Assembly (NCBI GenBank): GCA_964439415.1
Contig: CAYTOJ010000020.1
Span: forward strand, 1-21,391
DNA from: CAYTOJ01 sp964439415
Lineage (GTDB): Bacteria > Pseudomonadota > Alphaproteobacteria > Rickettsiales > CAZAGG01
DNA length: 21,391 nt
Direction of reading: 5' to 3'
Shown one piece after another: positions 1-7,902 of the stretch. Positions within the stretch are counted from its first letter, which is position 1. Every line of letters starts with the position of its first letter. Made by a program: the position numbers and the translations under genes. The notes beneath the pieces were generated by a model. That model was not told the origin of the DNA, ran no database searches, and was given only the letters and a program-made list of their open reading frames with translations.

Positions 1-159
1 AAATAAACATTCACGTTTTTAAGCCAAATTATCAAGTGTGAAAGCTTCCCACCCGACAACTTTCTAAGTGTCTGGTTCAAGGTTATTTTTGTCCACTACC
101 TAGAGCCTTGTGTACTAATCCTTGCATACCTGCACCAGTTTGTACTATCAAAGCCTTAT

Positions 160-301
160 TATATACTGTCCGCGTTTCAAAAGTGTGGATTTTTTTGCAG
201 TTAATTCGTGGGCAGTATATACACGCATGGGGCTGGATTGGCGACCATGCGTAAACAATAAAGCAACATACCAGAAAACACACTTAAAGTGTTTTGGGTA
301 T
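160..301 (+). repeat. Three-hairpin dispersed repeat, copy 1 (fabI leader)
   Basis: Three successive hairpins are visible. Hairpin 1 pairs 160-173 with 208-221 (TATATACTG... / ...CAGTATATA, two G-U pairs) and holds an inner stem around a TTTGCAGTT-like loop. Hairpin 2 pairs ACGCATGG (223-230) with CCATGCGT (245-252). Hairpin 3 pairs ATACC...AAAACAC (268-281) with GTGTTTT...GGTAT (289-301) around a CTTAAAG-like loop. The same layout recurs at 8675-8814, with 20 identical bases (224-243 and 8737-8756). It ends 32 bases before the fabI ATG, so it probably lies in the fabI leader or promoter region. It could be a non-autonomous mobile element, a structured RNA, or both. No protein is convincingly encoded by it. 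Confidence 0.75.
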
Positions 302-333
302 TTACCACTGTACCAGATTATAAAGAGGTTCCT

Positions 334-1152
334 ATGTCAGCAATAATGAAGGGCAAGCGCGGGCTTATCATGGGCGTGGCTAATGAGCGCTCAATAGCAT
401 GGGGCATAGCTCAGGCCTGCTCGCTTCACGGTGCCGAACTTGGCTTTACCTTTCAGGGCGATTCACTGGAAAAAAGGGTGCGGCCGCTGGCAGCAAGCCT
501 TAATTCAAACCTGGTATTGCCTTGTGATGTCACCGATATTTCCAGTGTTGATAAAACATTTGAAGAAATAGAAAAAGCCTGGGGCGGTCTGGATTTTGTG
601 GTTCATGCCATTGCATATTCCGACAAGAACGAACTGCGCGGCAAGTATGTTGATACTTCCTATGAGAATTTTGCGCAAACCATGAACATATCCTGCTATT
701 CCTTTACGGCAGTCTGCAAGCGCGCTTATCCGCTTATGAAAAACGGCGGTAGCCTGCTTACCCTGTCATACCTGGGCGCTGAACGGGTAATGCCGCACTA
801 TAATGTTATGGGCGTGGCCAAAGCAGCACTGGAGGCCAGCGTGATGTATCTGGCCGCTGACCTGGGTGAGCTTAATGTGCGCGTTAATGCCATCTCCGCC
901 GGGCCATTGAAAACCCTGGCAGCATCAGGCATTGGGGATTTCAGATACATATTCAAATGGAATGAATATAACGCACCACTCAAGCGCAATACCACCCTGG
1001 AGGATGTAGGCGGCGGCGCTGTTTACCTGCTAAGTGATTTAGGAAAAGGTACAACCGGGGAAGTGTTGCATGTTGATAGCGGTTATCATGTAGTTGGCAT
1101 GAAGCGCGTGGATGCACCGGATATATCCATAGTCAAAAACGGTGAGGATTAA
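334..1152 (+). CDS. fabI: Enoyl-[acyl-carrier-protein] reductase (NADH), FabI
   Basis: FabI reduces trans-2-enoyl-ACP to acyl-ACP in the last step of each type II fatty-acid elongation cycle in the cytosol. The 272-residue product is a full-length short-chain dehydrogenase of the FabI type. It has the atypical nucleotide-binding start GVANERSIAWGIA (residues 14-26), Tyr146, and the catalytic pair Tyr156 and Lys163 in YNVMGVAK, matching E. coli spacing. The position equivalent to E. coli Gly93 appears to be Ala (HAIAY), which I believe is common in alphaproteobacteria. I chose ATG 334 because AAAGAGG lies 6 bases upstream and the protein then starts MSAIMKGKRGL as expected; an in-frame ATG at 289 falls inside the upstream repeat. 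A palindromic repeat lies 51 bases after the stop, then the AmpG-like gene. Confidence 0.96.
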   Translation: MSAIMKGKRGLIMGVANERSIAWGIAQACSLHGAELGFTFQGDSLEKRVRPLAASLNSNLVLPCDVTDISSVDKTFEEIEKAWGGLDFVVHAIAYSDKNELRGKYVDTSYENFAQTMNISCYSFTAVCKRAYPLMKNGGSLLTLSYLGAERVMPHYNVMGVAKAALEASVMYLAADLGELNVRVNAISAGPLKTLAASGIGDFRYIFKWNEYNAPLKRNTTLEDVGGGAVYLLSDLGKGTTGEVLHVDSGYHVVGMKRVDAPDISIVKNGED

Positions 1153-1203
1153 CGGTGTTTAATAAGTGTTAAAAATTACCGCATCAGAGGTGTGAGCAGT
1201 TGA

Positions 1204-1238
1204 TATACCTATCGCACCCTTGAAGTGCGAGAGGTATA
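1204..1238 (+). repeat. Solo palindromic repeat (hairpin 3 of the dispersed element)
   Basis: TATACCTATCGCAC (1204-1217) pairs with GTGCGAGAGGTATA (1225-1238) with one mismatch around a CCTTGAA loop. The sequence closely matches hairpin 3 of the element copy at 8778-8814, including the CTTGAAGTGCGA core. It occurs without the other two hairpins. There is no T-run after it on either strand, so it is not an intrinsic terminator. It ends 18 bases before the TTG start of the AmpG-like gene and occupies the usual place for its leader. Confidence 0.75.
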
Positions 1239-1256
1239 GCTAATGGATAGACAGCA

Positions 1257-2492
1257 TTGAAAAAGTATTTTGAGCGGCGGATAATCGCTATTTTTCTGAT
1301 GGGTATCTCCAGCGGAATCCCTCTGGCGCTTACCGGCTCAACTCTCTCCGCTTGGCTGAAGGATTATGGAATTACCAAAGCCACTATTGGCTTATTCGCA
1401 TCCGTTGGCACTCCATATGCGCTGAAATTCTTATGGGCGCCGTTGATGGATCATGTGCGGATTCCATTTCTGCTGCGTTTTGGCAAACGTAGAAGCTGGC
1501 TGATACTGCTTGAGATTCTGCTGGCTCTAACGCTTGCCGCAATCGCCTTTATCCATCCCGCCATGCAGATTCTTCACCTGGCAGCTTTATCGCTTATTGT
1601 ATCCACTCTCTCCGCCACGCAGGACATAGTAATTGATGCCTACCGCGTCGAACTTCTTAAGCCGGAGGAGCAGGAACTTGGCGCGCCAGCCTCAGTCTTT
1701 GGTTATCGTATGGGTATGATAATCTCCGGCGCGGGGGCATTGATGCTGGCCGATGCCTGGAGCTGGCAGGCGGCGTATCTGACAATGGCTTTTGTGATTC
1801 CCTGCGGTTTGATTGGGGCGTTTATAGCGCGTGAGGATAACCAGAATAATACCCCTGCCCGCTCACTTGATTTTAAATCCATGCTGCTAGACCCTTTTAT
1901 GGATTTTGGCCGCAGGCAGGACTGGGCGCTGATTCTGATTTTCGTGATATTATTCAAGCTTGGCGATGCATTCTCCGGCGTTATGACCAATGTATTCTAC
2001 CTGGAGCTTGGCTTCACTAAAACGCAAATCGGCCAGGTGGTGAAAGTTTATGGCCTGGTGGCAACAATCATGGGCGCATATGCATACGCCGTAATCAGTG
2101 GGCGGCTAGGATTATACCGTGGTTTATATGTGGCGGGAGTATTACAGGCGGTAACGCTGCTGGCGTATATATTCCAGCACCATATGGGCAATAATATTTA
2201 CGCGTTATGCTTTACTGTAACGGTGGAGAACTTCGCCAGCGGTGTTGGAACAGCCGCCTTGATTGCCTATATCAGCAAGCTCTGCAACCGCGATTATACC
2301 GCCACTCAATATGCGCTGCTCAGCTCCCTGGCGGCATTCGGGCGCACCTGGCTTTCCACCCCTTCCGGTTTGTTCGCTGAAAAACTGGGCTGGGATTTGT
2401 TTTTTATCATAAGCTTTCTTGTCTCACTGCCAGCGCTGCTGGTTTTGCGGAGGATAGAGAAAAATAACAGGCAGAACTATGAACCTGCTTAG
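1257..2492 (+). CDS. ampG: AmpG-like MFS permease (probable muropeptide transporter)
   Basis: This 411-residue, very hydrophobic protein has the layout of a 12-helix major facilitator. The N-terminus (YFERRIIAIFLMGISSGIPLA) and the ATQDIVIDAYRVELL segment are typical of AmpG, the inner-membrane permease that imports anhydro-muropeptides for cell-wall recycling. The first possible start in frame is TTG 1257, because TAG (1248-1250) precedes it. TTG is supported because the residues it adds are part of the conserved AmpG N-terminus, whereas the next Met (residue 15) would cut the first helix. No strong Shine-Dalgarno sequence is visible and a palindromic repeat lies immediately upstream. The gene overlaps tsaB by 14 bases, suggesting coupled translation. 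The exact substrate is inferred from family resemblance. Confidence 0.85.
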   Translation: MKKYFERRIIAIFLMGISSGIPLALTGSTLSAWLKDYGITKATIGLFASVGTPYALKFLWAPLMDHVRIPFLLRFGKRRSWLILLEILLALTLAAIAFIHPAMQILHLAALSLIVSTLSATQDIVIDAYRVELLKPEEQELGAPASVFGYRMGMIISGAGALMLADAWSWQAAYLTMAFVIPCGLIGAFIAREDNQNNTPARSLDFKSMLLDPFMDFGRRQDWALILIFVILFKLGDAFSGVMTNVFYLELGFTKTQIGQVVKVYGLVATIMGAYAYAVISGRLGLYRGLYVAGVLQAVTLLAYIFQHHMGNNIYALCFTVTVENFASGVGTAALIAYISKLCNRDYTATQYALLSSLAAFGRTWLSTPSGLFAEKLGWDLFFIISFLVSLPALLVLRRIEKNNRQNYEPA

Positions 2493-3183
2493 TATTGATA
2501 CCAGCCGGAAGCTTTTATCTTTGAGTCTGCGAGCAGGCAATCAGGTTTTTGATTTAGTGACGCAGGATGCGCCAAATCAACACGCTGAACTTTTAATTAT
2601 AAAGTGTACTGAACTGTTGGCAAAGGCTGGGATAACTTTTGAAAAACTTGATTATATAGTGTGCATAAATGGCCCCGGCAGCTTTACCGGAATCCGGGTT
2701 GGCATGGCAGCAAGCCTTGGCATAGCCGTTGCATCCGGCGCAAAATTACTGGCCGTTACCGCCTGGGAGGCTGTTGCCTGGAGTATGGGCAATACTAGAG
2801 GCATAAAAATTATTGCTGAAATAAACTTGCGCAACCTGATTTTGGTTCAAGCCTTCGGCAGCAATATTGAGCCACTCATCCCACCGCAGACCTTGAAGCC
2901 AGAAGAACTGGAGAGTTATCTCGCTAATGAGAAAACCAATAACGGTTGGGTATTAAGCAGCGGTATAATCACAGGCTCATTTGCCCGGCAATTGGCAGAT
3001 TTACTGAATGATGCCGGATGTGGGCAATTTGCAGCAATACCTGTAACTGATAACAATATAGCAGAATCAGCGCGGGAACTGGCAGAATATAAGCTGGAAA
3101 ACGTGCTTGCCTTCCCCGAATTCACACCATTTTATTTATTCGAGCCGGATGCTAAACTGCCTTCAGCCACTGCCGGAAATTAA
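2479..3183 (+). CDS. tsaB: tRNA threonylcarbamoyladenosine biosynthesis protein TsaB
   Basis: TsaB is the ASKHA-fold partner of TsaD, needed with TsaE and TsaC to make N6-threonylcarbamoyl-adenosine at position 37 of ANN-decoding tRNAs in the cytosol. The 234-residue protein has the family N-terminus (LLSIDTS) and the signature GPGSFTGIRVG at residues 65-75, followed by the A/G-rich helix AASLGIAVASGAKLLAVTAWEA. The start overlaps the end of the AmpG-like gene in another frame. rimI, a frequent downstream neighbour, is not here. The stop TAA (3181-3183) overlaps the TAA of the convergent tpiA gene within the palindrome TTAA, so no terminator separates the two genes. Confidence 0.93.
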   Translation: MNLLSIDTSRKLLSLSLRAGNQVFDLVTQDAPNQHAELLIIKCTELLAKAGITFEKLDYIVCINGPGSFTGIRVGMAASLGIAVASGAKLLAVTAWEAVAWSMGNTRGIKIIAEINLRNLILVQAFGSNIEPLIPPQTLKPEELESYLANEKTNNGWVLSSGIITGSFARQLADLLNDAGCGQFAAIPVTDNNIAESARELAEYKLENVLAFPEFTPFYLFEPDAKLPSATAGN

Positions 3184-3911
3184 CCACCCAGGGCAATTTT
3201 AGCGAAGGATTCGGCTTTCAGGCTGGCGCCGCCTACCAGTACTCCATCCACCGCATCCAGGCTTAAGATTTCCTCAGCGTTCGCGTCTGTCACTGAACCG
3301 CCGTAAACCACTCTGAAGGAATTGGCGGGGAAGTTCTGTTGCAGAACGGTTTTTATATGCTGGTGCATCTCCGTAATTTCCGTGAGGTTTGCGGTGCGGC
3401 CTGTGCCGATTGCCCAGATTGGCTCGTAAGCTATTATAATCTCCGCCATATCCAGATCCGGCGTTATGGATGCTTTTAACTGCGATTCTATAAGTGCCAG
3501 ATGCCCGTTTTCATCCCTCACTTTTAAATCCTCACCCACACATATTATGGGTACAAGCCCGGCTCTGATAGCGGCAGCGGCTTTCTTTGCCACCATTTCT
3601 GAGGATTCATGATGATACATCCGCCGTTCAGAATGCCCTGCTAAAACAAAATAGCAGCGCAAATCCGCCAGCATTTTTGCGGAAATATCCCCTGTGTATG
3701 CGCCTTTATCCTCCCCATGGCAATCCTGCGCGCCCAGAGAAAAGCCGCTATCACGCATGGCTTGGCCGATTGCGCTTAAAATGGTGAAGGGCGGGCAGAT
3801 GACTACTTCAACATCCCTGCCCTTAAGCCTTGTGGTTAAATCCTGAACCAGTGCCACGCCATCCGCGGCCAGCAGGTTCATCTTCCAATTCGCTATTGCA
3901 ATCTTTGCCAT
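3180..3911 (-). CDS. tpiA: Triosephosphate isomerase
   Basis: TpiA interconverts dihydroxyacetone phosphate and glyceraldehyde 3-phosphate in glycolysis and gluconeogenesis in the cytosol. The 243-residue product carries all catalytic elements: NWKMN with Asn8 and Lys10, His93 in AGHSERR, Glu163 in AYEPIWAIGTG, and the phosphate-binding YGGSV (203-207) and GVLVGGASL near the C-terminus. Length is typical. It is transcribed divergently from ppiD with a 224-base gap. The ribosome-binding site is poor: a purine-rich AGAGAG lies unusually far (about 10 bases or more) from the ATG. Confidence 0.96.
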   Translation of the reverse strand: MAKIAIANWKMNLLAADGVALVQDLTTRLKGRDVEVVICPPFTILSAIGQAMRDSGFSLGAQDCHGEDKGAYTGDISAKMLADLRCYFVLAGHSERRMYHHESSEMVAKKAAAAIRAGLVPIICVGEDLKVRDENGHLALIESQLKASITPDLDMAEIIIAYEPIWAIGTGRTANLTEITEMHQHIKTVLQQNFPANSFRVVYGGSVTDANAEEILSLDAVDGVLVGGASLKAESFAKIALGG

Positions 3912-4011
3912 TAAACTGTTTTCTCTCTATGAAGTTAATTCATTAGCAATCTCAGATTTTAATTCAACAGTTAGGTATTTAATTGCGTAATAACAGCGGT
4001 GGCACTATTCG

Positions 4012-4074
4012 ACCGAAGGGAGCGCGCCGGCGCTGCGGGGGTAGCGCGATAGCGCGGGGGCGGCAGCCCCTAAA
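4012..4074. repeat. GC-rich palindromic island between tpiA and ppiD
   Basis: A roughly 60-base, very GC-rich block sits in otherwise AT-rich intergenic DNA. It contains GCGCGCCGGCGC, two GGGGG runs separated by a TAGCGCGATAGCGCG tandem, and a final GGGGC-GGCA-GCCCC hairpin near 4057-4071. Its composition contrasts sharply with both flanks. It resembles a REP-type extragenic repeat, but only one copy is in the window, so this is inference. It may influence the divergent tpiA and ppiD promoters. Confidence 0.45.
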
Positions 4075-4083
4075 AGTAAATAG

Positions 4084-4136
4084 TATACCTCTGAAATTCC
4101 TGTTTTTAACTATATTATTTAGGTGCTAGAGGTATA
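4084..4136 (+). repeat. Inverted repeat spanning the ppiD ribosome-binding site
   Basis: TATACCTCT (4084-4092) is the exact reverse complement of AGAGGTATA (4128-4136), 35 bases apart. The ends match the outer bases of the palindromic element at 1204-1238 (TATACCT.../...AGAGGTATA), but the interior is unrelated and AT-rich. The right arm contains the only purine-rich ribosome-binding candidate (AGAGG) and the A of the ppiD ATG. If the RNA pairs, the start would be sequestered. Confidence 0.5.
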
Positions 4137-5968
4137 TGCTGCAAAGTTTCAGGAATTTCGCCGGAACAACCTTCACCAAGGTTTTTCTTGCGCTTATAGT
4201 ATTAAGCTTCGTGTTGTGGGGTATGGGGGATATTGTCCGCCATTCCAGCACCAAAGATGCTGCCGTGGTGGCGGGAACCAGAATCAGCCAGCAAAACCTG
4301 GAGCAAATTACCCAGGGTGAACTAAGCCGCCTTAAGGCACAGGTAGGGGCTGAGGCGGCGGAGTATTTCGCGCCAACCATTAAAGCCCAGGCTTTGGATA
4401 AGCTGGTGAACCGCACCCTGCTGCTTAAAGCCGCGCAGGATGAAGGATTGATAATCAGCGATGAACTAATCGCTGCGGAGATAAAAAAAATGCCGATCTT
4501 TCAGGATGAGAAAGGAATATTCTCCCGCGAAAAATATGATTCGGTGAAGGCAAGGTACGGCTCTGAGGCTAAGTTTATAAGCGCAGTGCGGGAGGATAAA
4601 ACTCTGGAACTACTGACCAGCCTTTTTGAAAAAATCGCCTTTGTGCCGGATAATTATCTACAGGCTCATTACCTGGCGCAGCATGAGATAAGAAAAGTGG
4701 AGCTGACTAAATTATCCGCCAGCGCCATTAAAAAGCTACCGGAAGCCACTGACGCAGAGCTGAATAAGTACTTTGAAAACAACAAACAAAATTACGCCGC
4801 GCCGGAGATGCGCAAGGCATCATATATAAGATTTTCAAATGCTGACATTGAAACACCTGCCGTGAATGATGAGGAAATAACCCAGGAATTTGAGGCCAAT
4901 ATTGATAGCTACTCCACCCCTGAAAAGCTTGATCTCAAGCAGATAAGGACAGATTCAAAGGAGGAAGCGACAAAAATCCTGGCCGCTATTAAAAAGGGGG
5001 GGAACTTTGATAAAGCCAGCAAGGAAGTGCTAAAGATGGATTTGGTGACAAAAGCTGACCTGCCGGAATCACTGGCAACGGCAGTTTTCAGCCAGCCACA
5101 GGGCGGTGTTACTGAGGTTTTAGAGTCTGAGCTTGGTTTCCATATTTTTAAAGTCATCAAGAAAACGGAAAAGAAACAGGCCAAGCTTAAGGAACTGCAA
5201 GATAAAATAAAACAGGAACTTATAAGCCGTAAAAAGGAAGAATTATTATACCAGCGCGTTACAAAAATTGACGATGACTTGGCTGCCTCAACACCACTAC
5301 AGGAAATAGCTGCGAAATACGGATTAAAAGTTCAGGAGACTAGCTGGTTCAGTGCATCCGGCAAGCAGGACAGCGTGCCGGATGATCTGCAAAGTTTCGT
5401 CAGCACCGCTTTTAAGCTGGATATGGGCACAAATTCAAACATGGTGGATGCTGGAAAAGGCGCGTATTATGCACTATCAGTGCTGGAGATAAAAAAGTCG
5501 GAAGTGCCGCCGCTAGACCAGGTAAAAGCCCAGGTTGTGAAGGATTATACTTTCGAGAAAAAGCAGGAAGTTCTGAAGGATTCAGCCGGGATAATATTCG
5601 CAGATAATAATCCCGCATCGAAGGCTAAAGAAATGGGGCTGGAATTATCCAGGGAAGTAGTCACGTTAGCCAGAGCAGGCACGGATGCAGCGAAGAATCT
5701 ACCGCCGCAGTTGATTGATTCTGTATTTTCCATGCCACTGAACAAAGCAAGCGAGCCATACCAGGCGGGGGATGCTTATATCTCGGCACGTCCGCTTAAG
5801 ATTATTCCCGCTGCGTTTGATGCAAAAGGGCAGGAAGCTAAAATTTACCGCAACACTTTGAATAAGGAAATAGAGAGCGACTTATTCACTGAATATATGC
5901 GCCTTCTGAAAGAAAAGTACGGTGTAAAAATCAATCAGGAAGCTATAAAGCTTGCGCAACTGCAATGA
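4136..5968 (+). CDS. ppiD: PpiD-type periplasmic peptidyl-prolyl isomerase/chaperone
   Basis: This 610-residue protein is an inner-membrane-anchored folding factor of the PpiD/SurA group that assists newly exported proteins at the periplasmic side of the translocon. A single N-terminal anchor (about residues 15-30, KVFLALIVLSFVLWGM) follows a short cytosolic start typical of PpiD (MLQSFRNFAG). A SurA_N-like helical region follows (QALDKLVNRTLLLKAAQDEGL), then a parvulin-like segment around residues 255-345 ending in LGFHIFKVIKK, and a long C-terminal helical part. Parvulin active-site residues are not clearly conserved, so it may act as a chaperone only. ATG 4136 gives the expected anchor, with AGAGG only 3 bases away. 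The stop overlaps the trpG start (ATGA), so the two are translationally coupled. Confidence 0.88.
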   Translation: MLQSFRNFAGTTFTKVFLALIVLSFVLWGMGDIVRHSSTKDAAVVAGTRISQQNLEQITQGELSRLKAQVGAEAAEYFAPTIKAQALDKLVNRTLLLKAAQDEGLIISDELIAAEIKKMPIFQDEKGIFSREKYDSVKARYGSEAKFISAVREDKTLELLTSLFEKIAFVPDNYLQAHYLAQHEIRKVELTKLSASAIKKLPEATDAELNKYFENNKQNYAAPEMRKASYIRFSNADIETPAVNDEEITQEFEANIDSYSTPEKLDLKQIRTDSKEEATKILAAIKKGGNFDKASKEVLKMDLVTKADLPESLATAVFSQPQGGVTEVLESELGFHIFKVIKKTEKKQAKLKELQDKIKQELISRKKEELLYQRVTKIDDDLAASTPLQEIAAKYGLKVQETSWFSASGKQDSVPDDLQSFVSTAFKLDMGTNSNMVDAGKGAYYALSVLEIKKSEVPPLDQVKAQVVKDYTFEKKQEVLKDSAGIIFADNNPASKAKEMGLELSREVVTLARAGTDAAKNLPPQLIDSVFSMPLNKASEPYQAGDAYISARPLKIIPAAFDAKGQEAKIYRNTLNKEIESDLFTEYMRLLKEKYGVKINQEAIKLAQLQ

Positions 5969-6537
5969 TTGTACTTGTAGACAACTACGACAGTTTCACC
6001 TACAACCTGGTGCATTACCTAGCGGAACTTGGTGCTGAGGTAAAAGTAATCCGTAACGATGCTATGACCACAGCAGAGTTATTAAACTTAAAACCGGAGG
6101 GAATAGTCATCTCCCCAGGCCCAAAGGAGCCAGCGCAGGCAGGAATCTGCCTTGAGGTAATAAGAAATGCAGGAAATATACCGGTGCTGGGTGTGTGCCT
6201 GGGGCATCAAGCCATCGGCCAGGCATTCGGCGGCAAGGTAGTGCGCGGCGACAAGCCGGTGCATGGCAAAACCAGCGCGGTGTATCATCAGGGAAAAGGT
6301 TTGTTCGCGGGACTAAAAAGCCCGTTCAATGCCGCCCGGTATCACTCCCTTATTCTGGAGCGGGATACCCTGCCGATGGAGTTGGAGATAACAGCGGAAA
6401 CAGCGGACGGTGTGATAATGGCAGTATCAGCTAGAAATTCCAACATCCACGGTGTGCAGTTCCACCCTGAAAGTATAGCCTCAGAGCTTGGGCATGATAT
6501 ATTAAAAAACTTTCTGCAACTAACCGCCACACAGTAA
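5965..6537 (+). CDS. trpG: Anthranilate/aminodeoxychorismate synthase glutamine amidotransferase (component II)
   Basis: This class I glutamine amidotransferase hydrolyses glutamine and channels ammonia to a chorismate-using partner, TrpE for tryptophan or PabB for folate. The 190-residue protein has the whole triad: Cys78 in GVCLGHQAIG, and His167 and Glu169 in VQFHPES. It also has the family start VDNYDSFTYNLV and the SPGPKEPAQAG loop. The ATG overlaps the ppiD stop. No trpE, pabB, trpD or trpC is next to it: the next gene, 5 bases downstream, is fliI. In many alphaproteobacteria a ppiD-like gene is followed by trpE and then trpG, so trpE may have been lost or moved. Which synthase it serves cannot be decided here. 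Confidence 0.93.
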   Translation: MIVLVDNYDSFTYNLVHYLAELGAEVKVIRNDAMTTAELLNLKPEGIVISPGPKEPAQAGICLEVIRNAGNIPVLGVCLGHQAIGQAFGGKVVRGDKPVHGKTSAVYHQGKGLFAGLKSPFNAARYHSLILERDTLPMELEITAETADGVIMAVSARNSNIHGVQFHPESIASELGHDILKNFLQLTATQ

Positions 6538-6542
6538 ATTGC

Positions 6543-7880
6543 ATGAGCATCTCACAACTGGCAGATGGAATCATTGAGGAAATCGGCAAGATAAAGCCAG
6601 TTAAAATCACCGGCAAGGTGACTGCTGTAAAAGGGCTTCTTTTAGAAGTAGGCGGCATTGAATGGGCGCTTTGCGTTGGTGCGCGTTGCAAAATTGTGCT
6701 GCGTGGCGGTGAATACTTACAGGCGGAAGTTGTGGGCTTCCGGGAGGATCGCGCTCTTCTGATGCCGTTTGGCTCATTAGACGGTATTGCCCTTGGTGCT
6801 GAAGTAGAAATGGCAGATGCGGCAAACTCATTATACCCATCGAATGACTGGCTTGGCCGGGTGCTTAATGCATTTGGCGAACCCATTGATGGTAAAGGGG
6901 CTGTAAACGGTGGTATAAATGCCGTTGCACTTAATAACAAACCACCACGCGCATCCGCAAGGGGCAGGGTTGGTGACAAGCTGGATATGGGCATTCGGGC
7001 GCTTAATACCTTCCTTACCATGTGCAAAGGTCAGCGTATGGGTATATTCGCTGGGTCAGGTGTGGGTAAATCCACCATGATGTCCATGATCGCAAAATAC
7101 TCCACGGCGGATGTCAACGTCATAGGGCTGATTGGTGAACGTGGGCGCGAGCTTAAAGAGTTTATTGAGGATGACCTGGGCGAAGAAGGTTTAAAACGCT
7201 CTGTAGTAATCGCCGCTACTTCTGATGAGTCCGCACTGATGCGCCGTACAGCGGCAATGGCCACTTTAAGCGTTGCGGAATATTTCCGCGACCAGGGCAA
7301 ACAGGTGCTGTGCATGATGGACAGCTTAACCCGGTACTGCATGAGCCTGCGAGAGATTGGCCTCTCCGCCGGGGAGCCACCAACCACTAAAGGCTATACG
7401 CCATCCGTTTTCGCCGAACTGCCAAAACTGCTGGAGCGCGCCGGCCCAGGAGAGGGCAGCGGCAGCATTACCGGGCTTTTCACTGTTTTAGTGGAGGGGG
7501 ACGATCATAACGAACCGGTGGCGGATGCCGTGCGCGGCATTCTGGATGGCCATATTGTGCTGGAGCGCGGCATTGCTGAGCGTGGGCGCTATCCATCCAT
7601 CAACATCCTGCGCAGCGTCTCCCGCGTCATGCCGAACTGCAATACAGAAAAGCAGAATCAGATTATCTCTAAGGCGCGGCGTTTAATGTCCACCTATGAG
7701 GATATGGCTGAGATGATCCGCCTGGGCGCATACCGGCGCGGCACAGACCCGGAGGTAGACAATGCCATAAAACACCACCCATTGCTGGAGAGCTTCCTCT
7801 CACAATCCCGCGAGGAGAAAATTGACCTTGAATCCGGTTATCTGGAACTGGCTAAAATAGTGGGAGTGGAATACCCATAG
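6543..7880 (+). CDS. fliI: Flagellum-specific ATP synthase FliI (export ATPase)
   Basis: FliI is the hexameric ATPase at the cytosolic base of the flagellar type III export apparatus. It works with FliH and FliJ to prepare rod, hook and filament subunits for export. The 445-residue product shows an N-terminal beta-barrel, Walker A GSGVGKST (171-178), the GERGRE motif (199-204), Walker B VLCMMDSLTRY (255-265) and a helical C-terminus (AYRRGTDPEVDNAI...). The family pattern is closer to FliI than to F1-beta or Rho. It begins 5 bases after trpG with no clear Shine-Dalgarno sequence, suggesting translation coupled to trpG. fliJ and fliH do not flank it, so it is an orphan flagellar gene in a metabolic operon. 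A type III secretion ATPase is a less likely alternative. Confidence 0.93.
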   Translation: MSISQLADGIIEEIGKIKPVKITGKVTAVKGLLLEVGGIEWALCVGARCKIVLRGGEYLQAEVVGFREDRALLMPFGSLDGIALGAEVEMADAANSLYPSNDWLGRVLNAFGEPIDGKGAVNGGINAVALNNKPPRASARGRVGDKLDMGIRALNTFLTMCKGQRMGIFAGSGVGKSTMMSMIAKYSTADVNVIGLIGERGRELKEFIEDDLGEEGLKRSVVIAATSDESALMRRTAAMATLSVAEYFRDQGKQVLCMMDSLTRYCMSLREIGLSAGEPPTTKGYTPSVFAELPKLLERAGPGEGSGSITGLFTVLVEGDDHNEPVADAVRGILDGHIVLERGIAERGRYPSINILRSVSRVMPNCNTEKQNQIISKARRLMSTYEDMAEMIRLGAYRRGTDPEVDNAIKHHPLLESFLSQSREEKIDLESGYLELAKIVGVEYP

Positions 7881-7902
7881 TTGTACATCTTCCGAATGAG
7901 GG

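Noticed and set aside
6431..7027. Minus-strand frame of 198 codons opposite trpG and fliI
   Set aside because: Both plus-strand genes are unambiguous, and the frame has no ribosome-binding site or recognisable domain.
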